In this document: positions 16,578 through 23,803 of the stretch, piece after piece | Position numbering within the stretch: position 1 is the first letter of the stretch | How the letters are laid out: each line of letters starts with the position of its first letter | Source: a virus | Length of the DNA: 24,075 nucleotides | IMG/VR virus record: IMGVR_UViG_3300042197_002764 | Coordinates: 1 to 24,075 of that record | Strand: one strand, 5' to 3' | Position numbers and translations under genes: made by a program | The notes under the pieces: model-generated | The model's input: only the letters and a program-made list of their open reading frames with translations | Told to the model about the DNA's origin: nothing | Databases searched by the model: none

Positions 16578-17508
16578 ATTCCCCTCGCCCTTTCAAATAG
16601 TCAATTGTTGAAGTATAACCACTTTCAAATAATTCGTTTTTTTGAGTATCCGACAATGAAAAATCGGTTGTTCTTATATTTAAGCTATCAATATATACCG
16701 TTCGCCCTTTGTCAAGGTCATTCCCTTTGTGCTTGTTATCTTCATTATTCATAAGTGCCGACAATAACGATTTAATAAAATCTCCGAAATTCTTGATTTC
16801 TTTTGCTTTTGGTTTCTGTCCATCTTTTAAAATTCTTAATTCTGATGATGATTCTAATTTAAAACCCAATGTTTCAGGATTAAAGTAATAGCCTTCGCCT
16901 AATCCTAAATAGCGTTTGTCATCAAATAAATCAATAGGGTAATTATCAAAAACTCCACCATCAACATAAATATCATTGGTAATGCTATGCCGATAAGCCG
17001 AAAAAAATAAAGGCAAACTCATGGATATTCTTACTGCATCCACGACTTTCATTTGTGGTGTCGTTTCGTATGAAAAAATCTCCGAATAGCCACTCGATAA
17101 ATTTGAACCGATTAAATACAAATGTTTTGCTTTCCCTTCTTGCACCAAATCGTTCAAGTCTTTAAAAGTCATATCTTCATAGTTGGTATAGTCGAATATT
17201 ATTCGTTTACACCAATTGTAAAACACTTCCCCCTTGTTCCATCCAAAACGCTTGATTAAACGGTACATATCCCTAAATATACCAAACTTATTATCTTTAA
17301 AATCAATTAAATTTAACTCATACATGACTCTACTTATATCCTTTGAAGAAAGGTTCAAACAAATTAAAAGTGAAATAATTGCACCTGCCGATGTTCCCCC
17401 TACACGCTGAACAGAAGATAAATGCCCACTTTGTTCTAATGCTTTAATCACCCCTGCGTAAGCAATCCCTTTGACTCCACCCCCTTCAAAAACAATGTTA
17501 GTTATCAT
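16564..17508 (-). CDS. Patatin-like phospholipase (acyl hydrolase), 314 aa
   Basis: This family cleaves acyl chains from membrane lipids with a Ser-Asp dyad. The key parts are intact: the oxyanion loop GGGVKG at residues 9-14, the nucleophile elbow GGTSAG with Ser40, and DGG with Asp183 in IYVDGGVFDNYP. The helix after the nucleophile and the SLPLFFSAY segment (about 164-172) also fit. There is no signal peptide or membrane helix, so it acts in the cytoplasm or from the virion. The start ATG at 17508 follows AGGGGGAT, overlaps the portal end by 11 bp and runs 14 bp into the scaffold gene, so it is translated as part of the head operon. Whether it serves lysis, infection or lipid remodelling cannot be told. 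The family is secure; the role is inference. Confidence 0.92.
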   Translation of the reverse strand: MITNIVFEGGGVKGIAYAGVIKALEQSGHLSSVQRVGGTSAGAIISLLICLNLSSKDISRVMYELNLIDFKDNKFGIFRDMYRLIKRFGWNKGEVFYNWCKRIIFDYTNYEDMTFKDLNDLVQEGKAKHLYLIGSNLSSGYSEIFSYETTPQMKVVDAVRISMSLPLFFSAYRHSITNDIYVDGGVFDNYPIDLFDDKRYLGLGEGYYFNPETLGFKLESSSELRILKDGQKPKAKEIKNFGDFIKSLLSALMNNEDNKHKGNDLDKGRTVYIDSLNIRTTDFSLSDTQKNELFESGYTSTIDYLKGRGEYERY

Positions 17509-19606
17509 TTTTATCCCCCTGTTTATCTTTTTTCGGTTGTAACTGTTGTTGTGCTTCCATTTGCATTATTTTACCTTCTGCATCTGCACTAGCAATTTGC
17601 TGTTCACTTGCTCTCTGCATAAACAATTGTTCTTCAAACTGTTGTTGTCTTATTTTAGCGACTTCGACTTCGTGTAAACTGATGTGAATATTCATCATAC
17701 GGTCTACAATTGCCCCCATTGGAGATTTCAACAATTCTTCGTATTCTGCTGATAACATCATGCGTTGATGTTCTTCAATGTGAAGCTGATGGTCGTCAAA
17801 CGGTTTCAACGGTGGCATCGCATTTTCTTTAGTGATTTGATAATTTTCACGCTTTGCTCTTGAACGGTGTCGTTCAATATCTTCTAATATAGAAGATTCC
17901 CAATTCCCAAACTCCAACATTTGCAATAACTTTTGTCTTGTTTCTGATGTAAAGGGGTTTTGTTCTTCTCTATGAAAAACACCTGTATTAATCAAGTCAA
18001 ACACCATTTGTCTGCGTTGAGCAGGCGTTTCAGAAAGAGCAGAAGCATTTTCTATGATGATGTCGTCTGATTTTAGGTCTGACGCTAACCATTCCTTTAT
18101 TTCAATTCGTAACTCATTCCCCACATTTTTTAGAAGTCTAGGTTCTTGTACGAATTGACGATATAAGCGTAACCAATACTTGATAATCTCTGTTGTTCCT
18201 ACGGCTATTCGCATCGCTGTCATTCCAATACGACTATCATCTTGTTCGTTGGTAATCGACAACGCTACCCCACTCGACACGCCACTTGGAGCATCTGAAA
18301 ATCGTGCCAATTCAGATACCCCTGAAACGCTTGTAAACTCTTGCATTAAATTTGCTAATTCATTCTCAAAGCTTGATGGCAAATTCGGAAAAGTCACAGG
18401 TTCAGGTCGTTGTCCGTTAATGGCAGTATAGCGTATGACTTCGGCAGGGGCGTTAGACAACACCATATCATCATCCACACTTCCAATGGGTTCATACCAT
18501 TGTCCAATCGCAACAAGGTTAAGATACTCAGCTTTACGGTTTCTCAACGCATTGTAGCGTCTTTGAATGGGTATACAGCGTTCAATGACGCTTTTCCCCC
18601 AAAAGCAACCTACGGAATAAATGGATGCAATTTTAACAAAAGGAAATTCAAACTCACCGTCTATCCCAATCTTGTAAGGTAAAGTACCGACATATAATGT
18701 TTTCTTCCCTGCAACAACAATGTATCTCCCTTGTGGGTATCGTCTACAAGGTCTTTCATAATACTCTTTTACAATGGCGTAATTCTTCACTTGATTCGGT
18801 TGATACTTTTTCATGGATTGAAGGTTGCCTAATCCCCCTGTGCTAGAACGGTGGAACGATGCTAATTCAATATCTTCTGATTCGACTTTAATGTTCCATA
18901 ATTCATAGATTTCGTCTATGTGATACGCTTTAGCGTGGATAACGCTCCTGCATTCGTTTAAATCAGAATGAAATGACGAGTCAGGGTAAAATTCAAACGG
19001 TGGCACAATAACCGTTGATACTTCCCCTTCTCTTAACACAATCTTTTCTTTATCTTCTCCTGTAATATCTGCAAGAGTGGTTGTATCAATGACATCTTTT
19101 ACTTCGTTTCGATACCGTTGTTCATCTTCTGTTAATAAATCTTCCCCTTCTGCAATTACCCTGCCCTTGTTTGCATCCCAAAGTGTTTTTATTAAAACTG
19201 TTCCTGTTGTTTCTAACCACGATACCATATCTTGATAAAGACGAGTCATGTTTTGGTCGTTCCACGCATTACCGATGACTAAGTTTGATATTTTAGCTTT
19301 TGCTATATCGTCATCGTTCTGTGAGTTCGGTCTTACTTTTGGAATAGGGCGTTGTCGTGTTAAGCGTGATACCCTTGTTTCAAGAATAGTCGCTAGTTGG
19401 TTAAATACTTCTCGCTCTTGATACCAATACAATTTTGGTATTTCTTCAAGCGAATTGGTGACGGTATTGATGTCCATGTATTGATTGCCATTGATAAATT
19501 CATTGTTAAGTCGCCATTGGTTTTCAAAAGCTTTACGCTCTGATACTCTGCGATTAAATTCTTGATTAACAAAGGATGCAATATCTTCACTAAATTCAAT
19601 GCTCAC
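17498..19606 (-). CDS. Portal protein, P22-like, 702 aa
   Basis: It forms the dodecameric ring at one head vertex through which DNA is packed and released. The length is close to the P22 portal. N-terminal helices are followed by VFNQLATILETRVSRLTRQRP (residues about 67-88), a wing region (VPPFEFYPDSSFHSD, 201-215), the clip/stem region near GKSVIERCIPIQRRYNALRN (337-356), and the motif ARFSDAPSGVSSGVALSITN (434-453), a conserved-looking stretch of such portals. Residues 605-702 form a Gln-rich coiled coil, resembling the barrel of the P22 portal. The start is a GTG at 19606 with AAAGGGGTGA upstream, overlapping the membrane-protein stop by 4 bp (GTGA). It follows the terminase genes and precedes the phospholipase and scaffold genes. 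Confidence 0.92.
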   Translation of the reverse strand: MSIEFSEDIASFVNQEFNRRVSERKAFENQWRLNNEFINGNQYMDINTVTNSLEEIPKLYWYQEREVFNQLATILETRVSRLTRQRPIPKVRPNSQNDDDIAKAKISNLVIGNAWNDQNMTRLYQDMVSWLETTGTVLIKTLWDANKGRVIAEGEDLLTEDEQRYRNEVKDVIDTTTLADITGEDKEKIVLREGEVSTVIVPPFEFYPDSSFHSDLNECRSVIHAKAYHIDEIYELWNIKVESEDIELASFHRSSTGGLGNLQSMKKYQPNQVKNYAIVKEYYERPCRRYPQGRYIVVAGKKTLYVGTLPYKIGIDGEFEFPFVKIASIYSVGCFWGKSVIERCIPIQRRYNALRNRKAEYLNLVAIGQWYEPIGSVDDDMVLSNAPAEVIRYTAINGQRPEPVTFPNLPSSFENELANLMQEFTSVSGVSELARFSDAPSGVSSGVALSITNEQDDSRIGMTAMRIAVGTTEIIKYWLRLYRQFVQEPRLLKNVGNELRIEIKEWLASDLKSDDIIIENASALSETPAQRRQMVFDLINTGVFHREEQNPFTSETRQKLLQMLEFGNWESSILEDIERHRSRAKRENYQITKENAMPPLKPFDDHQLHIEEHQRMMLSAEYEELLKSPMGAIVDRMMNIHISLHEVEVAKIRQQQFEEQLFMQRASEQQIASADAEGKIMQMEAQQQLQPKKDKQGDKNDN

Positions 19607-19794
19607 AATTTCACCCCTTTACTTTTCTTTAAAGCTTCTAAAATTCTGTTGTTTCTTATTTTGAGGACTTCTTTAACAATTTCCTCTTTTTCAGTTTCTT
19701 TCAGCTTCAATTCTATTTTAGAGATAAAGAAAAACATCCGTATTTCAACATAAACAACGGTTAGAAAACACAAGATAAAAAATATCCATTCCAT
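19603..19794 (-). CDS. Single-helix membrane protein, 63 aa (holin candidate)
   Basis: Residues about 2-26 (EWIFFILCFLTVVYVEIRMFFF) form one hydrophobic membrane segment at the very N-terminus, followed by a charged coiled coil (KIELKLKETEKEEIVKEVLK) and a basic tail. The start ATG at 19794 follows GCGAGGAA with good spacing, and its stop overlaps the portal start (GTGA). The shape, one helix plus a charged cytoplasmic tail, fits small holins or membrane anchors, and no other holin candidate is visible. Its location between packaging genes, away from the transglycosylase, argues against a classic lysis cassette. The function is unknown; holin is a guess. Confidence 0.65.
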   Translation of the reverse strand: MEWIFFILCFLTVVYVEIRMFFFISKIELKLKETEKEEIVKEVLKIRNNRILEALKKSKGVKL

Positions 19795-19806
19795 AACAAT
19801 TCCTCG

Positions 19807-20106
19807 CTATTTCGCTTTTTTTGGTGGTTTTGTTTTAAGTGGCTCTCTCGGTTTTCGTGGTGGCTTTGTTATCACGACTAATTCTTTATCTTCTGTTTTC
19901 AACGGTAATTCTTCAACTTCTTCTTCCTGTTGATATTCTTCTAATATTTGTTCAATCAAATTATCTATACACGATTTACAGTAACAGTTTGCTCCTATTA
20001 AACTGTAAATGTCGCCCCCAATATAATGATTACCCCAACTTGAACAAGTATGATTGCTACAAGGTGCTACTGTTCCATATTGGAATAACTTTAAACTTCT
20101 TCGCAT
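19807..20106 (-). CDS. Cys-rich small protein, possible zinc-binding, 99 aa
   Basis: The frame can be opened to a GTG at 20115, but GCAGGTGG points to the ATG at 20106 (MRRSLKLFQYGTVAPCSNHT), which shares one base with the terL stop (TAATG). Residues about 16-55 contain CSNHTCSSWGNH and CYCKSC, enough Cys and His for one zinc site. This is followed by an acidic helix (IEQILEEYQQEEEVEEL) and a Pro/Lys-rich tail (KPPRKPREPLKTKPPKKAK) that could bind DNA or RNA. It sits between terL and the portal. I do not recognise the family. An accessory packaging role is inferred only from position. Confidence 0.65.
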   Translation of the reverse strand: MRRSLKLFQYGTVAPCSNHTCSSWGNHYIGGDIYSLIGANCYCKSCIDNLIEQILEEYQQEEEVEELPLKTEDKELVVITKPPRKPREPLKTKPPKKAK

Positions 20107-21440
20107 TAAGTCCACCTGCTTTCGTTTTCTTTTCTTCTTTTTGATACCTTTTTCTTATGTTTCTGAATAAGCGTTAATTCCTTTGCTTTTTCTTTTGATT
20201 TTCGTGGTCTTGACATAAAAAAATAGCGACAACTCTCAACAGCGTGGTCATCACTATCATCGGATATATCTTCTAATTTATGCTTGTGAAATTGCTGAAT
20301 GGGTATGGTACGAATAAGGTTTTTGCAAGTAGAAAACACTTGCCAATAAGGAAGTCCATCAGGAGCGTTTGACATGACCTCTCTCATTCGTTGCCACCCC
20401 AAAACACGCTGATTGTCGGCTTTGATGAACGGAACACCCAATCGAGCAAAAGTGTCTGCAATACTTTCCCCCATCGAGTCGTTTCCTCGTTTTGCCCACA
20501 TATCAGGGCTTCCTACAAAATATTCTATTTTTTCGCCTTTGCTGTTGTCTAAGATAATTACAGCTAAATCTTTAACCAAAGTCTTATTAATGTAAACCTC
20601 TTTATAGGTGTAATAACGCCCATCTTCATCAGCACAATGCCAATAAATCGCACAAGCGTCATTGTAACCAAAGTCCATAGATACCCATCTACGCCAATGT
20701 TGAGGAACATCAAAAGGTTCGACCATGTGTGTTTGTCGTTTCCATTCCGAAAAGAATTGCCCCTCGAATATATCCCAATCCCCATAAAGAAACGCTCTAC
20801 GCTGGATTTCAGGGAGATTTTCAAGAGTGGTCACATATTCAGGGTTGTTTTCCATCAGTATCTTATTGTCATAGACGGTTGCAGGAATAAAAGTATAATC
20901 CTCTGATTTTTCTTTGTTTTGATAATCTCGGTCAATAAACAACCGTTTAAACCAATTGTGTCCTACTCCACTAGGATTTGCTGTATAATAGGCTCTCGGT
21001 TTAAAATCATCTCTTGTCGAACGGTTACAAGTCAAAATAAAGTCTTTCATAAACTCTGTAAAATGAGTGGCTTCTTCAAAACCAACGACATCGTATTCCT
21101 GTCCTTGATATTGGTAGACATCCCCCTCTGTATCACAGTACCCTAATTTAATGCGACTTCCGTTTTGAAATTCAAAGGCGTTTTCGTGTTTATGATATTT
21201 GGCGACTCCGTATAAGTATTTCATCAACGGTAAGGCGTGATTTTCTCTTAATTCAGGCATCGTTCTTCTTAATAGCAAAAGCTTTAATCCTTTAAAGTTA
21301 AACGCAAGAATAACGAATAGCGTTCGCATTGCCCAAGACTTTCCCCCACCCCTTGCCCCACCGTAACCGATGTGCCTTGTTTTTGCTTTAAAGAATTGGA
21401 GTTGTCTTTCATTAGGCTTCTCAATCACCATTTTAGGCAA
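20106..21440 (-). CDS. terL: Terminase large subunit, 444 aa
   Basis: This is the motor that pumps DNA into the prohead and cuts it. Counting from the internal ATG at 21431, Walker A is GGARGGGKS at 24-32, Walker B with catalytic Glu is VVGFEEA at 115-121, and the coupling motif YTANPSG is at 149-155. The RNase H-like nuclease has acidic residues in SMDFGYND (Asp253), VGSPD (Asp310) and DDSDDHAVESCRYF (about 391-404). All are intact. I chose the TTG at 21440 because GGGTGA lies 5 nt before it, whereas the ATG at 21431 has no site in range; either is possible. It overlaps the upstream gene by 8 bp and shares its stop with the next start. Confidence 0.95.
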   Translation of the reverse strand: MPKMVIEKPNERQLQFFKAKTRHIGYGGARGGGKSWAMRTLFVILAFNFKGLKLLLLRRTMPELRENHALPLMKYLYGVAKYHKHENAFEFQNGSRIKLGYCDTEGDVYQYQGQEYDVVGFEEATHFTEFMKDFILTCNRSTRDDFKPRAYYTANPSGVGHNWFKRLFIDRDYQNKEKSEDYTFIPATVYDNKILMENNPEYVTTLENLPEIQRRAFLYGDWDIFEGQFFSEWKRQTHMVEPFDVPQHWRRWVSMDFGYNDACAIYWHCADEDGRYYTYKEVYINKTLVKDLAVIILDNSKGEKIEYFVGSPDMWAKRGNDSMGESIADTFARLGVPFIKADNQRVLGWQRMREVMSNAPDGLPYWQVFSTCKNLIRTIPIQQFHKHKLEDISDDSDDHAVESCRYFFMSRPRKSKEKAKELTLIQKHKKKVSKRRKENESRWT

Positions 21441-21804
21441 GCGATTCACCCACTTTAATGGTAGATTCTTCACAAAGCTTGAACATTTTTTTAGCAATTT
21501 CGTTTACATATTTTTTGTTTAAACGCATAATTTTTAACGCTTTTTTTGTTTGTGTTACTCTTGTTTTTCCCACTCTCAATTCTTCTTCTGTTATCGTTTC
21601 TAACAAAGTATCTTTTGCTTGTTCTGTGATTTCTTTTAATTCTAACTCCGTATGCTCGTAGTTAATGTGAATATCTGAATAAGCAAAGCGTTCAGCAATT
21701 TCAATTTTAACTTCCTTTTTCACTTTTTTCCGTTCGTTATAAATCGTTTTCCAAAAGCGAAACTCATTCCAATTCTTTTTAAGTTTAGGATAGCGATGTA
21801 CCAT
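21433..21804 (-). CDS. Small basic helical protein upstream of terL, 123 aa
   Basis: The frame reaches a TTG at 21843, but AAAGGAG seven bases before the ATG at 21804 clearly decides the start (MVHRYPKLKKNWNEFRFW). The protein is basic and mostly helical: a Lys/Arg/Trp-rich opening, an acidic middle (HTELELKEITEQAKDTLLET) and a basic helical end (TRVTQTKKALKIMRLNKKYV). Such charge fits nucleic-acid binding, but no HTH or zinc motif is convincing. It is the first gene of the main packaging/head block, with a shared promoter-like element about 55 bp upstream, and it overlaps terL by 8 bp. The family is unknown. Confidence 0.75.
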   Translation of the reverse strand: MVHRYPKLKKNWNEFRFWKTIYNERKKVKKEVKIEIAERFAYSDIHINYEHTELELKEITEQAKDTLLETITEEELRVGKTRVTQTKKALKIMRLNKKYVNEIAKKMFKLCEESTIKVGESLA

Positions 21805-21856
21805 TTGGTTTCTCCTTTCTTTTTTTATATTATTGTATTGCAAAACACAATAGGTC

Positions 21857-21875
21857 TGTATACCGATTTAAAAGC
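21857..21875 (-). promoter_or_regulatory. Shared intergenic element, copy A
   Basis: The minus strand reads GCTTTTAAATCGGTATACA, followed by GACCTATTGT; copy B reads GCTTTAAATCGTTTACA, then GAGCTATTTT. A TACAAT box (21832-21837) lies 19 bp downstream of TATACA, longer than ideal. It stands upstream of the gene that opens the packaging and head block. Confidence 0.45.
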
Positions 21876-21929
21876 CCTACAATCGACTTTTGAAAGAGGG
21901 GGTATATAAATGGTTAGGCGTGTTGTTTT

Positions 21930-21947
21930 CAGCGTTATTTAACGCTG
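21930..21947. other. Perfect 8-bp inverted repeat over the transglycosylase stop
   Basis: CAGCGTTA-TT-TAACGCTG spans the stop codon (21935-21937). Neither side has a convincing T-run, so it is not a standard terminator. It could stabilise the 3' end of the message or bind a protein. Confidence 0.5.
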
Positions 21948-22453
21948 TTTATCGTGTTACGAGTATCGGCTTCACGCATCTTGCTTTTAAGCATATCGGT
22001 TGCTTTAAAGTCGCTTGCAAACTTTAAGACTTTTTTAGAGTACGAGGAAACGGTTGTTTTGTTTTTATTCTTGTACTTTTTCATACCAAATTCCCCACGA
22101 TTGTAAGCTGTTAAAGCCGAGTGCCAATCTCCGTATTTTGATTTTAAGTCCATTAAATGTAGCTTCGATAGTTTCTTTGAATAGTCAGGATTGGTTAGTT
22201 TTTTCTCGTCATAAGGAACATTGTACTTTTCTGCAACTGCTTTTGCAGTAATCGGCATCAATTGTGTTAATCCAATTGCCCCTGCACTTGATACAGCATT
22301 AGGGTTGCCACTACTTTCTGCCATAATTAATCCTTTCATCACTTCGTCTACACTTAGTTCCATTTTTTCACCTCTATTTCCCTGTACTTGATTTTCAAAT
22401 ATTATCGGTGAGATAAAAAGAAGCGTTATTAAAAACACTTTATTTAATTTCAT
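21935..22453 (-). CDS. Lytic transglycosylase (SLT-type), 172 aa, with a strong internal start at 22363
   Basis: It cleaves the glycan strand of peptidoglycan. The SLT fold motifs are present: catalytic Glu46 in MAESSGNPNA, SAGAIGLTQLMP at 56-67, and ALTAYNRGEFG at 113-123. The long form begins MKLNKVFLITLLFISPIIFE, a plausible export signal, but its ATG at 22453 has no ribosome site and overlaps the upstream gene by 14 bp. The ATG at 22363 (Met31) has GAGGTGAAAAA just upstream and gives a 142-residue enzyme without the signal. Both forms may be made. The enzyme could help DNA entry from the virion or act in lysis; there is no cell-wall-binding domain. It follows the winged-helix gene and ends before the packaging block. 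Confidence 0.85.
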   Translation of the reverse strand: MKLNKVFLITLLFISPIIFENQVQGNRGEKMELSVDEVMKGLIMAESSGNPNAVSSAGAIGLTQLMPITAKAVAEKYNVPYDEKKLTNPDYSKKLSKLHLMDLKSKYGDWHSALTAYNRGEFGMKKYKNKNKTTVSSYSKKVLKFASDFKATDMLKSKMREADTRNTINSVK

Positions 22454-22970
22454 GAAAAAATCGAATGGCTTTTTCAGGAAGTATACCGTCTAATTCTTCT
22501 TGAAATAACCAATATAAATTAGGAGAAAGCCATTTCCCCCTGAAAAAATAGACAGGACTTAAATAATAATGTGTTTCTTCTTCAACCATCACCGATTTTA
22601 ATACCTTTAAATCTCTACATTTCCTCAAGAAACGAAACAAGGTACTTCTTGAAAAACTTAATAATTGCTCTAAATCTTCTGTGGTTATCGGTCTTGCTTT
22701 CCCATTCGTTGTGCGAACAATCAGTAAATTTGAGTTAATCAACATAGATTGCGATAACCGAAACAACTTCCCTAATTCTGCATCCGTTAATTCGTTCGGC
22801 ACATCTGTACTTACAAATTTTATCCCTGTTTCGTTTTTGTACTTGTACCCTTTTTCTTTGTTGTAATGCGATTCAAAAGAATACCATCCCCTTCTGATGA
22901 TTTGTCCTGTTTCAGCATCTGTTAAAAAGTTTTGATTAATGATGTTACCCACTTCTCCACCCCAATTCAT
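22440..22970 (-). CDS. Winged-helix DNA-binding protein, RepL-like pattern, 176 aa
   Basis: Residues about 56-150 follow the pattern of RepL-type plasmid initiators and related winged-helix regulators: ELTDAELGKLFRLSQSML, then TTEDLEQLLSFSRSTLFRFL (recognition helix about 104-118), a beta wing, and YYLSPVYFFRGK, which resembles the NP-x-F-x-G ending of that fold. The N-terminus is a basic, Gly/Tyr-rich segment. Its promoter region carries two spaced palindromes plus an inverted repeat over the start, so self-regulation is likely. A late-gene regulator fits the position between terS and the transglycosylase; a replication role is possible but no origin is evident. The ribosome site is weak (GGAA, 4 nt before the ATG). 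Confidence 0.75.
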   Translation of the reverse strand: MNWGGEVGNIINQNFLTDAETGQIIRRGWYSFESHYNKEKGYKYKNETGIKFVSTDVPNELTDAELGKLFRLSQSMLINSNLLIVRTTNGKARPITTEDLEQLLSFSRSTLFRFLRKCRDLKVLKSVMVEEETHYYLSPVYFFRGKWLSPNLYWLFQEELDGILPEKAIRFFHEIK

Positions 22971-22972
22971 AG

Positions 22973-22988
22973 TATTCCAATAGGAATA
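22973..22988. promoter_or_regulatory. Inverted repeat over the weak ribosome site
   Basis: TATTCC-AATA-GGAATA has 6-bp arms and a 4-bp spacer, the same spacing as the larger palindromes upstream. On the message it would pair the GGAA in front of the ATG at 22970, so it may limit translation or be a third operator of different sequence. Confidence 0.45.
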
Positions 22989-23016
22989 AATTTAGAGTGT
23001 CATTTTTGACACTCAA
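22989..23016 (-). promoter_or_regulatory. Candidate promoter P2 with operator in its spacer
   Basis: The minus-strand -35 TTGAGT (23011-23016) and -10 TAAATT (22989-22994) are 16 bp apart. The palindrome GAGTGTCA-TTTT-TGACACTC (22995-23014, 8-bp arms) fills the spacer. A protein bound there would block polymerase. Confidence 0.45.
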
Positions 23017-23022
23017 ACAGCG

Positions 23023-23051
23023 AATATAGTGTCATTTTTGACACTCAACAA
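23023..23051 (-). promoter_or_regulatory. Candidate promoter P1 with identical operator in its spacer
   Basis: The minus-strand -10 TATATT (23023-23028) lies 17 bp from a weak -35 TTGTTG (23046-23051). The second copy of AGTGTCATTTTTGACACT (23028-23045) fills the spacer. The two operators are exactly 32 bp apart, about three helical turns, so bound proteins would face the same side. Confidence 0.5.
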
Positions 23052-23085
23052 AAAAACTCAAAATCATTGTGAGAGAATGACTTTG
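23050..23085 (-). terminator. Rho-independent terminator after terS
   Basis: On the minus strand CAAAGTCATT and AATGATTTTG form a 10-bp stem (one G-U pair) around loop CTCTCAC, followed by AG and seven T's. The plus-strand side also leads into a T-rich run, so it may work in both directions. It insulates terS from the downstream control region. Confidence 0.75.
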
Positions 23086-23198
23086 AATTTTATTTTTTGT
23101 TTAAAAATGATAGCTTGTATCTATATATATACTAGCTTACACTCGTAAACGGAAAAGCGTTTCATAAAATTATCCATGAAATAGGTAAAATTTACTCA

Positions 23199-23729
23199 TT
23201 AATTGACTTCAAAATCTTCACCAATAATGTCGGCATCCACGATTTCATTCCAATCTTCTTCGTTCCCATCAAAAGAAATTTGAACATTCATGTTATGCTC
23301 TACTCGGTCAAGAAACATTCCTTGACTTCTTGCTAACAGTTCAGACGCTTTTAAACGGTCTTTTACACTCATCTCACAATTCCTGATGATGTCTGTCCAA
23401 AACCCTCTGATTTGTTTGATGTCCAACACATTTGTTGCTTCTGCTAAAGCATTTATCTGTCTTGTCGATTCAATGTATTCCCTTATCTTTCTGCTTCTTA
23501 GTAGCTTGTTGCTCAATGCTGATGTATCACTAGGTCTTTTATCGTGACAATTGTAAGCGTTTCGATAGGCTTGCATATGATTCCCTGTTTTCATATATTC
23601 ATCTGCAAACTTCTTCTGCTTTTCTGTCATTTCGTATTTCTTATTGCTAGTCGTCAATGGGGCGTTTCTAATCACCGTTACCCCATCTACCACTTCTGTA
23701 TAAGGCGTTTTTATCGGATATTTTGACAT
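23199..23729 (-). CDS. terS: Terminase small subunit, 176 aa
   Basis: It recognises phage DNA and recruits the large subunit. The core EMTEKQKKFADEYMKTGNHM, continuing QAYRNAYN, is the helix-turn-helix of Terminase_2-type small subunits, followed by SNKLLRSRKIREYIEST, a central oligomerisation region, and an acidic C-terminus. The frame opens at a GTG at 23741, but GGTGGTGAT in front of the ATG pair at 23732/23729 shows the true start; the second ATG has the better spacing. It is separated from terL by the regulator and transglycosylase genes, which is unusual, and it has its own promoter-like box and terminator. Confidence 0.88.
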   Translation of the reverse strand: MSKYPIKTPYTEVVDGVTVIRNAPLTTSNKKYEMTEKQKKFADEYMKTGNHMQAYRNAYNCHDKRPSDTSALSNKLLRSRKIREYIESTRQINALAEATNVLDIKQIRGFWTDIIRNCEMSVKDRLKASELLARSQGMFLDRVEHNMNVQISFDGNEEDWNEIVDADIIGEDFEVN

Positions 23730-23764
23730 CATTATCACCACCCAATATTTATTAAAATTGTTAT

Positions 23765-23784
23765 TTTTGTATATATCTACAAAA
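23765..23784. promoter_or_regulatory. Inverted repeat in the terS leader
   Basis: TTTTGTA-TATATC-TACAAAA has 7-bp arms. It lies between the candidate start of transcription and the terS ribosome site, so it could be an RNA hairpin or an operator. Confidence 0.4.
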
Positions 23785-23797
23785 CTCCATTGTACTT

Positions 23798-23803
23798 ATT
23801 ATA
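23798..23803 (-). promoter_or_regulatory. Perfect -10 box ahead of terS
   Basis: The minus strand reads TATAAT, with no good -35 at 16-18 bp and no TG extension. The distance to the terS ATG is about 70 bp. It could be activator-dependent. Confidence 0.35.

Noticed and set aside
16564-17508. Patatin protein as a CBASS (CapV-type) defence effector
   Set aside because: No nucleotide cyclase or sensor gene is nearby and the gene is embedded in the head operon.
21911-21943. Ten-codon plus-strand open frame after AGAGGGGG
   Set aside because: The spacing is good, but no other plus-strand gene or transcript signal supports it, and its end runs into the inverted repeat over the transglycosylase stop.
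23101-23198. Possible promoter or small RNA in the A/T-rich TATATATA stretch downstream of terS
   Set aside because: There is no paired -35, no start and no clear hairpin other than a 5-bp stem near 23147-23162; it is too weak to call.
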